Of a DNA stretch of 64,000 bases, positions 1-7,948 are shown in pieces. Position 1 is the stretch's first letter, and every line of letters begins with the position of its first letter. Position numbers and translations under genes: made by a program. Source of the DNA: Thermacetogenium phaeum DSM 12270 (GTDB lineage Bacteria; Bacillota; DSM-12270; Thermacetogeniales; Thermacetogeniaceae); contig NC_018870.1 of assembly GCF_000305935.1 (NCBI RefSeq), forward strand, positions 1,009,942-1,073,941. The letters run 5' to 3'. Under the pieces are notes generated by a model. The model was given only the letters and a program-made list of their open reading frames with translations. It made no database searches and was not told the DNA's origin.

Positions 1-8
1 CTTGACTC

Positions 9-491
9 TTAGAAGACCTTGACATCGTGGGCGCCGGACTGACGCAAGATATTGGCTGCCTCATCCAGGCGTGGACCGCTCCCTTGAACGCTGAGCAGTA
101 TTTTTCCTTGCCGGACATCTTCTTCGTAATGCTTTCCTTCTTCTTCGGGAATTCCCCAGTCGAGGAGTCCACCCGCCAGGCCTCCTGTGGCTGCGCCTGA
201 GAGCAGCCCGGCAATGGGGCCGAGGGCAACTAGGGGACCGATTCCCGGAATGACCAGTGCTCCAGCTCCAGCGGCCAGACCGGCAATGCCTCCGAGAACG
301 CCTCCGGTTGTAATTCCTTCAACAGCCGTATCATCCCCACCCATGCGGAGTTCGCCTTCTTCTTGTCTTTCTGCTTTCTCCTCTTTGGCTACGATGGAGA
401 TGTCCTTATGGAAGCCCTGATCTCGCAATCTTGAAGCTGCCTGCTCTGCCTGTTCCCTGGTATCGAAGACGCCGAGAACGACAGATCCCAT
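9..491 (-). CDS. General stress protein 17M-like (DUF1269/YflT type) with glycine-rich core
   Basis: About 160 residues. The N-terminal part (SVVLGVFDTREQAEQAASRLRDQGF) has the beta-alpha fold signature of YflT/GSP17M-type small stress proteins, and the middle is a Gly/Ala-rich hydrophobic stretch (about residues 60-110) resembling a glycine zipper that may insert into or cross a membrane. The C-terminus returns to a charged, ACT-like segment ending in DVKVF. A GTG at 500 is in frame, but it lies inside the GGAGGTG ribosome site (498-504), so the ATG at 491, 6-7 bases downstream of that site, is the likely start. It is transcribed leftward out of the window edge. The exact function is unknown; stress response is family-based inference. 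Confidence 0.7.
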   Translation of the reverse strand: MGSVVLGVFDTREQAEQAASRLRDQGFHKDISIVAKEEKAERQEEGELRMGGDDTAVEGITTGGVLGGIAGLAAGAGALVIPGIGPLVALGPIAGLLSGAATGGLAGGLLDWGIPEEEGKHYEEDVRQGKILLSVQGSGPRLDEAANILRQSGAHDVKVF

Positions 492-637
492 TCTTCCCAC
501 CTCCGTCTTAAAAATGTTTTGTTTTTATGAAACCCTTATTATTATGCAGGGGGATGGTGAAATTTATTCGGGGGACTTCGAAGGGGGAATAGAAATCACG
601 ACGATGGGGGAGAATAACGGTCAAGGAGGTGACAGCG

Positions 638-784
638 ATGCCGGAAATAAAATGCAATGTTACCGAATGTGTCTATAATAAGAATATTAAATGCGGTGCT
701 CCTATGATTCAGGTTGACCGTAACGGCACGAGTGATGCCGATTCCTCCGATCAGACAAAGTGTGAGACCTTTAAGCGCAGTTAA
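638..784 (+). CDS. Small DUF1540 cysteine protein
   Basis: A 48-residue protein with ribosome site AAGGAGGTGA ending 4-5 bases before ATG 638. It begins MPEIKCNVTECVYN and has four cysteines in the order C6, C11, C19, C42, the pattern of DUF1540 domains, which are small presumed metal-binding proteins common in sporulating Firmicutes. It stands alone and is followed at once by a terminator. It lies next to the oppositely oriented stress protein gene. The biochemical role is unknown. Confidence 0.75.
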   Translation: MPEIKCNVTECVYNKNIKCGAPMIQVDRNGTSDADSSDQTKCETFKRS

Positions 785-793
785 CGATTTATT

Positions 794-826
794 TAGGGCG
801 CGACCTAAAGGCGCGCCCTATATTTT
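794..826 (+). terminator. Intrinsic terminator after DUF1540 gene
   Basis: Perfect 9-bp stem TAGGGCGCG (794-802) with CGCGCCCTA (812-820), followed by the T-rich TATTTT. It sits 10 bases after the DUF1540 stop codon. Confidence 0.75.
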
Positions 827-958
827 CCGCTCTACTGCGCCTTTCCCTCAGCAGACCTTGTGAAACCTTCCCCTTTCGAGTAAGATCGAGATTGGCCGAT
901 TTTATTCCCGTAGACCACCATGCCGCCATCGGCGGCACCAACAGAGGAACGAAAAAAG

Positions 959-1164
959 GGTTTATCCTTGTCGGCGCAGCGACCTGACGGAGGTTGTTAC
1001 TCGCCCTTGACGAAGGAGCATAGCGAGCAGCCGAATCGAGATAGGATGTCGAGATAGGCGACTCTGCGCCAGGGAAGGCGCATAGGAGCCGGTCGGCTGC
1101 TTATCTATCGACGAGTGTTAGGGCGAGTTAAACCGGATTCCGGGAGCAAGCGCAAGGATAAACC
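959..1164. repeat. Nested palindromic element, possible MITE or structured RNA
   Basis: The gene-poor stretch 827-1262 holds a roughly 206-base imperfect palindrome. Matching arms are GGTTTATCCTTG (959-970) with 1153-1164, ACTCGCCCT (999-1007) with 1120-1128, GCAGCCGA (1027-1034) with 1093-1100, and an apical TGCGCC/GGCGCA hairpin (1065-1070 with 1077-1082). The right half and about 20 bases beyond it resemble the reverse complement of 10721-10855, so this belongs to a dispersed repeat family. It lies upstream of mobB. A folded leader RNA cannot be excluded, but the second diverged copy favours a mobile or repeat origin. Confidence 0.6.
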
Positions 1165-1262
1165 GAAACGTATTTTCATGGCAGTCTTTTGGAAAACTGG
1201 CATTTGTTGAGCCGGAAGTGGAATTGCCGGTCGAATTGGTGAGCAGGAAGGGGAGGTTTCAT

Positions 1263-1754
1263 TTGGTTCCGGTTGTTTTTATCGTCGGTAATTCCAACAC
1301 GGGCAAAACCCTGTTGATAGAGCGGCTGGTGGGTGTCCTCAAGAAGTCGAATTACCGGATCGCAGTTATTAAACATGCTCCCCACGGATATGAGCCGGAC
1401 GTCCAGGGAAAGGACACCTGGCGCTACTGCCGGGCAGGGGTGGATGAGGTCGTTGTGGTGGGGCCGGAGTCACTTACCCATCACAGTTTTTACCGGCAGG
1501 AACCTGCTTTACCGGATATCATTAAGAGGATAGAGAATGATGTCGATCTGGTAATTGTCGAAGGCTTTAAAAAACAAGCGGGCCCTAAAATCGAGGTGCT
1601 GAGAAAGGGCTATACCACTCAGAGGCTGAATCTGGGAAGTGACCTGATTGCAGTTGTCAGCGACTGCCCTTCTGAAGAAAAGATACCAACTTTTACCCCG
1701 GATGAAGTGGAGAGGCTGGCGGATTTCCTGGTCAGGCGCTTTTCTCTCAAGTGA
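1263..1754 (+). CDS. mobB: Molybdopterin-guanine dinucleotide biosynthesis protein MobB
   Basis: About 163 residues. The P-loop GNSNTGKT (residues 9-16) follows the first beta strand directly, as in MobB. KHAPHGYEPDVQGKDTWRY matches the family region after switch I, and VDLVIVEGFKK is the conserved segment near the GTP site. MobB binds GTP and helps attach GMP to molybdopterin when the bis-MGD cofactor is made, for enzymes such as formate dehydrogenase. A GTG at 1218 extends the frame but has no good ribosome site; TTG 1263 lies 6 bases after GGGGAGG (1250-1256) and is preferred. No mobA or moa gene is nearby, so it is a lone cofactor gene here. Confidence 0.85.
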   Translation: MVPVVFIVGNSNTGKTLLIERLVGVLKKSNYRIAVIKHAPHGYEPDVQGKDTWRYCRAGVDEVVVVGPESLTHHSFYRQEPALPDIIKRIENDVDLVIVEGFKKQAGPKIEVLRKGYTTQRLNLGSDLIAVVSDCPSEEKIPTFTPDEVERLADFLVRRFSLK

Positions 1755-1805
1755 ATTGAAACCTGTCGCCTCTCCTCTTAAATTACTTTCCGGAGCAAAG
1801 TCTTC

Positions 1806-3095
1806 TTAGACACTGAGATCGTTAATAACAAGCCCTGTCGGGAGTTTTGGGTAAAAGTAAGTGGACTTTTGCGGCATTTTCTCTCCTGCCAGGGCTACTT
1901 CGACGATCTGTTCTATCCTGGTAGGGTTGAGCAAGAAGGCGAGTTGCGCTTTATTTTCGTCAACGGCTCTCAGGGCTTTAGCTTCATCTCTGGTATAGGA
2001 GATGAATTCCTGTCGGGAAATCTGGTCGCTGCTCATTTCTAACAGCTTCTGGAAGATCAGGGTCTGAAGGACTGCCGCGTCCAGGCTGCACCAGGTGCGG
2101 GATTTGTCGGGGTGCAGGGCCTGGACACTGTCTGTGTCGCGCACTGTCAGCAAATAAGCGGCAGGCTCTGGGGTTGCCATGACAAAGGAGATCCTGCCTT
2201 CTTGCCGCCGTTCTTTTAAGACATCCATTAGGGATGACCGCGGTATTTGTTCGACCGCAAAATCGGCCGTGAGTTGTCTTTTGAGTTGTGACAGATCGAA
2301 GTCGGGCAGGTCGTGAACGACTCTGTGGGTTGGAAGAATGACCATACCGGGGTCGCAGGCATTAACAAGGTACATGAGGATGTAATCGCTGCCGGGGTAC
2401 TTTCCCTTTGTTATGCGTTTAAATTCCAGGGCCGTTTCATAGCGGTGATGACCGTCGGCAATGTAGAGGGATTCAGAGGCCAATTTATCCGTTATTTTTC
2501 TGTGCAGAGCGGTATCTGTCAGCACCCAGAGGCGGTGTTTTTCTCCATTTTCATCTGTTAACACCTGATCGGGTGCTATTGTTTCTTTGACCTGGGTGAA
2601 TTCCCGATCCAGTTTCCGGTCGGGGTCGACGTAAAAAGCGAAAACCGAGCTGAAGTTGGCGATGCAGGCCGTCATCAGGGATAGCCGGTCGGCTTTTGGC
2701 TTAACCAGGGTTTCTTCGTGGGGCAGGATTTTGCCGTTTTGATATTCTTCCAGTCGTACCCGTGAGAAGAAGCCGGTTCTGCGATAAACGGTGCTTCCTA
2801 CCGTAAACTCCTGCTCTAAGAGATAAATCGACTCCACTTTTTCCCGGAGCAAGACGCCGTTTTGCAGCCATTGCCGGAAATCCTTAGCAGCCCTGGTATA
2901 CCTGTTATTTGTTTCCGTATCGGTGGGGAAGCTGTATCCGAGCTCCAGACGGATGATGTTATAAGGGCTTTTCTCATAGTATTTTTTCTGGGCAGCGCTG
3001 TCGATGACATCGTAAGGTGGCGTGACTACCGCTGCCAGGTCTTTAATAATTTGCGGATTGTAGCGAACTCCCCGAAATGGGATGACAGTTGCCAT
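1806..3095 (-). CDS. DUF1015 family protein
   Basis: 429 residues from ATG 3095, preceded by GAGGGGTGAG; an in-frame ATG further upstream gives 19 extra residues without family character. The N-terminus MATVIPFRGVRYNP, then VVTPPYDVI, and the central ADGHHRYETALEF are hallmarks of DUF1015, a cytoplasmic family widespread in anaerobic bacteria and archaea. HHR in a conserved loop suggests an enzyme, but I know no established reaction. It is convergent with mobB and divergent from the PHP gene, with no obvious operon partner. Confidence 0.8.
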   Translation of the reverse strand: MATVIPFRGVRYNPQIIKDLAAVVTPPYDVIDSAAQKKYYEKSPYNIIRLELGYSFPTDTETNNRYTRAAKDFRQWLQNGVLLREKVESIYLLEQEFTVGSTVYRRTGFFSRVRLEEYQNGKILPHEETLVKPKADRLSLMTACIANFSSVFAFYVDPDRKLDREFTQVKETIAPDQVLTDENGEKHRLWVLTDTALHRKITDKLASESLYIADGHHRYETALEFKRITKGKYPGSDYILMYLVNACDPGMVILPTHRVVHDLPDFDLSQLKRQLTADFAVEQIPRSSLMDVLKERRQEGRISFVMATPEPAAYLLTVRDTDSVQALHPDKSRTWCSLDAAVLQTLIFQKLLEMSSDQISRQEFISYTRDEAKALRAVDENKAQLAFLLNPTRIEQIVEVALAGEKMPQKSTYFYPKLPTGLVINDLSV

Positions 3096-3271
3096 TTTCT
3101 CACCCCTCGTCTGTTGTTCTTTCATTTTATCTTTTTTACACCCGGGATACAAGGAGTCTGTATTGATTCCGGCGGGGCGAAGATTGCAACTTTGGGCTTT
3201 TCGTGTTTTAATTTTTTATGTGGGTTGTCCGTGGTGAACTCTAATAATAACGAATGCCGGTGAATAGTTTT

Positions 3272-4033
3272 ATGTACGTAGACTATCACACTCATCCTCT
3301 GGGCCATGGAGGAGGGCGCTACACCGAAGAGGAGCTTTCTTCATTTTTATCAAGTGCCAGGGCCCAAAGGATTTGCGAGATCGGTTTTTCCGATCATGAG
3401 GAGTTTCTTACAGGTGTGGATGAGACAAGCATTGCTGCAGTGAGGCGACGCTTCCCTTCCCTTAAAGTGAGACTCGGTTTGGAGATCAGCTACCGACCTG
3501 GCAGAGAAAGGGAGATCGCGGAGATTGCTGCAAGGCACAGGTTTGATTACCTGATAGGATCTGTTCACGATCTGGATGCCTGGATGTTCGATCATCCCGC
3601 GTATGAGATGGTTTACCGCGTCTGGGATGCCGATGAATTATATCGAAAATATTTCTTAGTGTTGGAAAAGCTGGCTATGTCCGGGCTCTTCGATATAGTA
3701 GGACATCTGGATGTGATTAAGGTCTTCGGCTATCGGCCGGCAGGGAGGATCGCCGATTATGCTGAACGAGCGATCAGAGCAGTCCAGAAGGCGAACCTGA
3801 CGGTAGAAGTCAACACTGCAGGACTGCGCAAACCATGTTCCGAGATCTATCCTTCCCGGGAGTTGCTGGAGAGGTGTTATGAATTGGATATTCCGGTAAC
3901 CGTCGGTTCTGATGCCCATACCGCCGGTGATGTGGGGAGAGATTTCGCTAAGGCTTATGAGCTTTTATTCCGTGTCGGCTACCGCAAGATAGCGGTTTTT
4001 TCACAAAGGGTGCGAAGTCTTATTTCAATTTAG
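3272..4033 (+). CDS. PHP-domain phosphoesterase, histidinol-phosphatase (HisJ/HisK)-like
   Basis: About 253 residues. PHP metal-binding motifs are visible in order: DYHTHP near the start, FSDHEE, GLEIS, GSVHDLD, GHLDVIK and the terminal VGSDAH. This matches the HisJ/HisK branch, which hydrolyses histidinol phosphate in histidine synthesis, but no his genes are nearby, so another phosphate ester is possible. ATG 3272 has GGTGA nine bases upstream and starts just before the first motif; ATG 3254 would add six residues without a ribosome site. It ends 8 bases before the antiporter gene. Confidence 0.75.
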   Translation: MYVDYHTHPLGHGGGRYTEEELSSFLSSARAQRICEIGFSDHEEFLTGVDETSIAAVRRRFPSLKVRLGLEISYRPGREREIAEIAARHRFDYLIGSVHDLDAWMFDHPAYEMVYRVWDADELYRKYFLVLEKLAMSGLFDIVGHLDVIKVFGYRPAGRIADYAERAIRAVQKANLTVEVNTAGLRKPCSEIYPSRELLERCYELDIPVTVGSDAHTAGDVGRDFAKAYELLFRVGYRKIAVFSQRVRSLISI

Positions 4034-4040
4034 CTGTGGA

Positions 4041-5039
4041 GTGATGCGATTGGCTTTCCTCTTGCTCATATTAAGCCTCGGCATGATTCTTTTTGCGGCG
4101 AAGATCTTTACCAACGGCGTGGAATGGCTTGGAGTGCGCCTGAAGCTGACCGAAGGGGCCGTCGGCAGTATTCTGGCTGCAGTTGGGACGGCGATGCCGG
4201 AGTCCCTTATTCCCTTGATCGCCTTTCTTTTCGGAAAAGGATTGGAACAGCAGCATATCGGCATGGGGGCGATCATCGGGGCACCTTTCATGTTGAGCAC
4301 CCTGGCCTTTTTTATCAGCGGTCTTGTGGTGGTTCTGGAAGCCCGCCAGCGCCTTGATTTTCCATTTCTCATCGTTGACGAGCGGGTGGTCAGGCGGGAT
4401 CTGGCTTTCTTTTTTGTGGGATACAGCCTGGGTATCGGTGCGGCCTTTATCAACAACGAACTGCTCGAGAATCTGATCGCCGTTTTTCTGCTCGCCTGGT
4501 ATTGTTTTTATGTCTGGCTGACGCTGAGGATAGGCCATACGACGGGCCATGACTCCGAGCTCCACCCTTTGTATTTCAGCTCTTCCAGAAGAAATCCCCG
4601 TTTGCTGCTGATTATCATCCAGGTATTGTTCGCTTTGCTGGTGCTGATCGCAGGTGCCGATCTTTTTGTGGATAATGTCGAGGTAATAGCTAAGATGATC
4701 GGGATCCCTTCCTTTATCTTGTCGCTGATCATCGCTCCTATAGCAACAGAGCTACCGGAGAAGTTCAACAGCATCATCTGGCTCACACAGAAGAAAGATA
4801 CCCTGGCAATCGGGAATATCACCGGAGCCATGGTTTTTCAAAGTGTGGTTCTGCCGAGCATCGGGATCCTCTTTACAGACTGGCATTTCGTTTTCGGTGC
4901 TCTGGTTCCTGTGCTCTTGACCTATGTCTCCGCCGGACTGGTCTTTCTTTCCCTGGCGACGCTGAAAAAGCTCAATGCCTATGCCCTCCTGGCCGGTGGA
5001 TTGTTTTATGTCATCTTTCTGTTATTTACTATAGTTTAA
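4041..5039 (+). CDS. CaCA-superfamily sodium/calcium-type antiporter
   Basis: About 332 residues and highly hydrophobic, with some ten membrane segments. Two inverted alpha repeats are visible: the first has AAVGTAMPES and GAIIGAPFM, the second APIATELPEKFN and GNITGAMVFQ, matching the ion-binding helices of the YrbG/CaCA family. Many members exchange Ca2+ for Na+ or H+; ion identity cannot be read from sequence. Starts GTG 4041 and ATG 4044 are equally possible. It lies between a PHP phosphoesterase and a LysE-type exporter, all on one strand, so they may be co-transcribed. Confidence 0.8.
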   Translation: MMRLAFLLLILSLGMILFAAKIFTNGVEWLGVRLKLTEGAVGSILAAVGTAMPESLIPLIAFLFGKGLEQQHIGMGAIIGAPFMLSTLAFFISGLVVVLEARQRLDFPFLIVDERVVRRDLAFFFVGYSLGIGAAFINNELLENLIAVFLLAWYCFYVWLTLRIGHTTGHDSELHPLYFSSSRRNPRLLLIIIQVLFALLVLIAGADLFVDNVEVIAKMIGIPSFILSLIIAPIATELPEKFNSIIWLTQKKDTLAIGNITGAMVFQSVVLPSIGILFTDWHFVFGALVPVLLTYVSAGLVFLSLATLKKLNAYALLAGGLFYVIFLLFTIV

Positions 5040-5057
5040 AGTTTAAAGGTGTTGTTT

Positions 5058-5735
5058 ATGGAGTTGACTCTCATTTTTTTAACGTCTTTTCTTATCGCCA
5101 TGTCCGGTGCCATGATGCCGGGTCCAATGCTGGCAGTAACCGTTAAAGAAAGCTTGCAGGAAGGATGGCCTGCCGGAGTGTTTATCTCTATAGGACACGG
5201 TCTTACTGAGGTTCTCCTGATCGGGCTTTTCGTTCTCGGCTTGGGCAGAGTACTTCAGGCACAGTGGATCAGCGCCGTGGTGGGTGTTGCCGGGGGATTG
5301 GTTTTGTTACTGATGGGAGTTGATATGATTGCCGGGGCATTGAAGGAAAAGCAGGATCTTGCTCTGACGGGAGAAGGGGTGTCTGGTACTGGTGGCGGAT
5401 GCCATCAACAAAGTGCCTTCTGGCGCATTCTGGGTGCGGGTATTGTCGTCAGTATGGCCAATCCCACCTGGATAATCTGGTGGTTGACCATCGGTATGCT
5501 CTATGTGACTCAGGCTTTGAAATTCGGATGGGTTGGAATTGGTTTGTTCTATTCCGGCCATTTTCTGGCGGATTTTGCCTGGTACGTTCTGGTAGCCGTT
5601 CTCATCGCCACAGGAAAGAAGTTTTTGAGCGTTCCCGTTTACAGGTGGATCATGGCTGTCTGCGGTCTTCTTGTGGTTGTCCTGGCCTTACTCTTTACTT
5701 TTCAGGGTTTTCAGGCGGCGGTGCAATTGTTTTAA
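5058..5735 (+). CDS. LysE/RhtB-family exporter
   Basis: About 225 residues with six predicted membrane helices. SGAMMPGPMLAVTVKESLQEGW near the N-terminus is the LysE-superfamily signature, and a second conserved stretch SMANPTWIIWW opens the C-terminal half. The family exports amino acids or small metabolites by proton exchange; the substrate is not predictable. ATG 5058 is 6 bases after AAAGGTG and is preferred to GTG 5049, which lies inside that ribosome site. Confidence 0.8.
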   Translation: MELTLIFLTSFLIAMSGAMMPGPMLAVTVKESLQEGWPAGVFISIGHGLTEVLLIGLFVLGLGRVLQAQWISAVVGVAGGLVLLLMGVDMIAGALKEKQDLALTGEGVSGTGGGCHQQSAFWRILGAGIVVSMANPTWIIWWLTIGMLYVTQALKFGWVGIGLFYSGHFLADFAWYVLVAVLIATGKKFLSVPVYRWIMAVCGLLVVVLALLFTFQGFQAAVQLF

Positions 5736-5775
5736 AAGGAGATTAAAAGGGAGATTGCGAAGGGAGGTATTTTAA

Positions 5776-6144
5776 ATGAATGTTTATGATCATGCCCACA
5801 GCTTGGCTCGCGCTCTAAAGCAGTCGGAAGAATATCGTAACTTGTTGGAGGCGAGAAAAAAGCTGGAGTCCGATCCTAAAAATAAAGAGATGCTCTTGGA
5901 TTTCAGACGGTGCCAGTGGGAGATGGAGAAAGCACGCGCTCTGAAAGAGGAAGTTGATGAGTTAACAAAGCGCCGTTTTCAGCAGCTGGCCGAACTGGTG
6001 GGTGCCAACTCCACAGTGCAGGATTACCTTGCCGCCGAATACCGCTTCGGCCGGGTGATGATGGATATCCAAAAGATCCTGGCGGATGCCCTTTCCGAAT
6101 GGTTTCAGGGAAATGAGGAGATCTTCCGGAAGGAAGAGGAATAG
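5776..6144 (+). CDS. YlbF/YmcA-family regulator
   Basis: 122 residues, almost all charged helix, with no membrane or signal segment. MNVYDHAHSLARALKQSEEYRNLLEARKKLESDP and the repeated helical layout match YlbF/YmcA (DUF964). In Bacillus these form an Fe-S-containing Y-complex with YaaT that assists RNase Y and affects sporulation and competence; that role is transferred by family only. Ribosome site GGGAGG is well placed before ATG. It lies 11 bases upstream of the ECF T subunit and is probably co-transcribed with it. Confidence 0.8.
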   Translation: MNVYDHAHSLARALKQSEEYRNLLEARKKLESDPKNKEMLLDFRRCQWEMEKARALKEEVDELTKRRFQQLAELVGANSTVQDYLAAEYRFGRVMMDIQKILADALSEWFQGNEEIFRKEEE

Positions 6145-6155
6145 GGGGGCGTTTC

Positions 6156-6962
6156 TTGGACAGGGCGCACATTCACCTGGATGAATTCGCGCATCTCCAG
6201 TCATTTTTTCACCGCTTCGACCCTCGGGCCAAGATTATCAGTTGTCTGTTCTTGCTCGTTGTGGCCGTTTCTTTGAAGACTCCGACGGGTTTGGGGTTTA
6301 CTCTTTGTGGGATCTTTTTGCTCACCTTTTTGGCCCGGCTTCCTGCTGGACGAATTCTCATGAGACTCGGATTTGTTATACCGATCGTCGTTGTTTTATG
6401 CCTTTTTCTCCCCTTTGCCCGGCCGGGCATCCCTTTATTTTCGCTAAACGCGGGAAGTATTACTCTGAACTATACCCTCCAGGGACTGCAGGCAAGCGGG
6501 CTCTTTTTCCTGCGACTTCTTTGTGCGGCGCTGATCATTATCCTGGTAACCTTTACTACTCCATTCCATATACTGCTGCGCTCCCTGATCGACCTGAAAG
6601 TACCGGCGATCTTTATCCAGCTCATTCAGTTTACGCTGCGCTATTTTTTTGTGCTTTACGATGAAGTCATTCGCATGAGCAGGGCGCGGCGCTCCAGGAA
6701 TTTTCGGCCTGGTAAAAATTTTTGGAACAGGCAGACATTCAGCACTCTCGGTGGATTGATGGGGGTTCTTTTTATCCGCTCCTATGATCGGGGGGAAAGG
6801 ATTTATTACGCCATGCTGGCGCGCGGGTATCGAGGAGAGGTCAGGGTGCTGGATGACCTGCAAGTTTCTTCGAAAGATTTCGCTATCGGTACGGCACTTG
6901 TCGTTTACGGGATTGTGAGTTTGATTATTGATCGGGGATGGTGGGGATGGCTGCATTATTAG
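6156..6962 (+). CDS. ECF transporter T component (CbiQ/EcfT-like)
   Basis: 268 residues with about five membrane helices. The coupling helices contain SRARRSRNF (about residue 175) and MLARGYRGE (about residue 222), the two Ala-Arg-Gly-type motifs through which EcfT/CbiQ contacts its ATPases. It starts at TTG 6156 after AGGGGGGCG and overlaps the following ATPase gene by 16 bases. The T component energises vitamin or Co/Ni uptake together with a substrate-binding S subunit, but no S-subunit gene lies in this window. Confidence 0.85.
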   Translation: MDRAHIHLDEFAHLQSFFHRFDPRAKIISCLFLLVVAVSLKTPTGLGFTLCGIFLLTFLARLPAGRILMRLGFVIPIVVVLCLFLPFARPGIPLFSLNAGSITLNYTLQGLQASGLFFLRLLCAALIIILVTFTTPFHILLRSLIDLKVPAIFIQLIQFTLRYFFVLYDEVIRMSRARRSRNFRPGKNFWNRQTFSTLGGLMGVLFIRSYDRGERIYYAMLARGYRGEVRVLDDLQVSSKDFAIGTALVVYGIVSLIIDRGWWGWLHY

Positions 6963-7768
6963 AAATTGAGGATTTATCATTTTATTATCATGATGGGACA
7001 CCTGCTTTAAAGGGGGTTTCCCTGAGCATCGGGGAAGGAGAAAAGGTGGCCATCCTCGGCCCCAACGGTGCCGGCAAATCGACACTGCTTTTCCATCTGA
7101 ACGGGATATTCCTTGCCCAGCAGGGTACGGTACGGGTGGCGGGTGAAGTGGTAACCCGGGACAACGAACACCGGGTACGGGAGAAGGTGGGGCTTGTGTT
7201 CCAGGACCCCGATGACCAGGTTTTTTCCCCCACAGTATGGGATGATGTGGCCTTCGGCCCCCTCAATCTAGGTCTGGAGCGTCAGGAAATAGAAAGGCGG
7301 GTTGAGGAAGCCCTCCACGCCGTAGGAATGTGGGAATACCGCTCCCGCGCTCCACATCACCTCAGCTATGGTCAGAAGAAGCGCGTGGCCATAGCGGGAG
7401 TGCTGGCGATGGACCCGGATGTGGTTGTTCTGGATGAACCGACGGCCTTCCTCGATCCGGCGGGGCAGAGAGCTCTATTGAAGATCCTGGAGGGGCTGCA
7501 TGGGGAGGGGAAGACTGTCATTATTGCCACCCATGATGTGGACATGGCTGCGGAATGGGCAACCTCAATCATCCTGTTGAAGGAGGGGCGGGTACTGGCA
7601 CAGGGGGACACCTGCCTCCTGGTTAACGAGGAGCTGGTTCAGGCGGCGGGATTGCGGTTTCCTCTGGTAAGTCAGGTTTTTCAGGACTTCATAACAGGCA
7701 ACAAACAGTTGCTTCCTCGCACTGTTGCCGAAGGAAAAAAGGTGCTCCGGAAATTGACCGGGATATAA
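6947..7768 (+). CDS. ECF transporter ATP-binding protein (CbiO/EcfA-like)
   Basis: About 273 residues. Walker A GPNGAGKST, Q-loop QDPDDQVFSPTVWDDVAFGP (the EcfA/CbiO form), signature LSYGQKKR (SGGQ replaced by SYGQ), Walker B VVVLDEPTAFLDP and switch ATHDVD are all present. A C-terminal extension of about 50 residues is typical of this group. It overlaps the T-subunit gene, so the two are co-translated. Only one ATPase gene is present, suggesting a homodimer as in CbiMNQO-type systems. ATG 6938 is a slightly longer alternative start. Confidence 0.85.
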   Translation: MAALLEIEDLSFYYHDGTPALKGVSLSIGEGEKVAILGPNGAGKSTLLFHLNGIFLAQQGTVRVAGEVVTRDNEHRVREKVGLVFQDPDDQVFSPTVWDDVAFGPLNLGLERQEIERRVEEALHAVGMWEYRSRAPHHLSYGQKKRVAIAGVLAMDPDVVVLDEPTAFLDPAGQRALLKILEGLHGEGKTVIIATHDVDMAAEWATSIILLKEGRVLAQGDTCLLVNEELVQAAGLRFPLVSQVFQDFITGNKQLLPRTVAEGKKVLRKLTGI

Positions 7769-7782
7769 AATGTTGTTATAAT
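7754..7782 (+). promoter_or_regulatory. Sigma-A promoter of the polyamine operon
   Basis: TTGACC (7754-7759), 17-base spacer and perfect TATAAT (7777-7782), overlapping the stop codon of the ECF ATPase gene. Transcription would begin near 7789 and leave a leader of about 160 bases. Confidence 0.75.
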
Positions 7783-7818
7783 CTCTCTAGTTTTGCTCAG
7801 CGTGTAATTTCGGGGGAG

Positions 7819-7903
7819 GCGCTCTTGCCCACGGGCCTTATTCGACTATCCACCTCTGATTATCCGACGTTCGTTGGTGTTTAAGGGTGCCCGGGGCAAG
7901 CGC
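7819..7903 (+). promoter_or_regulatory. Folded 5' leader of the polyamine operon
   Basis: GCGC-TC-TTGCCC (7819-7830) pairs with GGGCAA-GCGC (7894-7903) as a 10-bp stem with a 2-base bulge, and GGGC/CTTA inside (about 7833-7840) can pair with TAAG..GCCC (about 7882-7892). No terminator follows; the ribosome site of the decarboxylase gene is about 28 bases downstream. It is a candidate regulatory element that I cannot assign to a known class. Confidence 0.4.
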
Positions 7904-7948
7904 AGGAGAGGAACCGGAATTCAGGGAGAGAGGGGAGAAGTGATAGAG

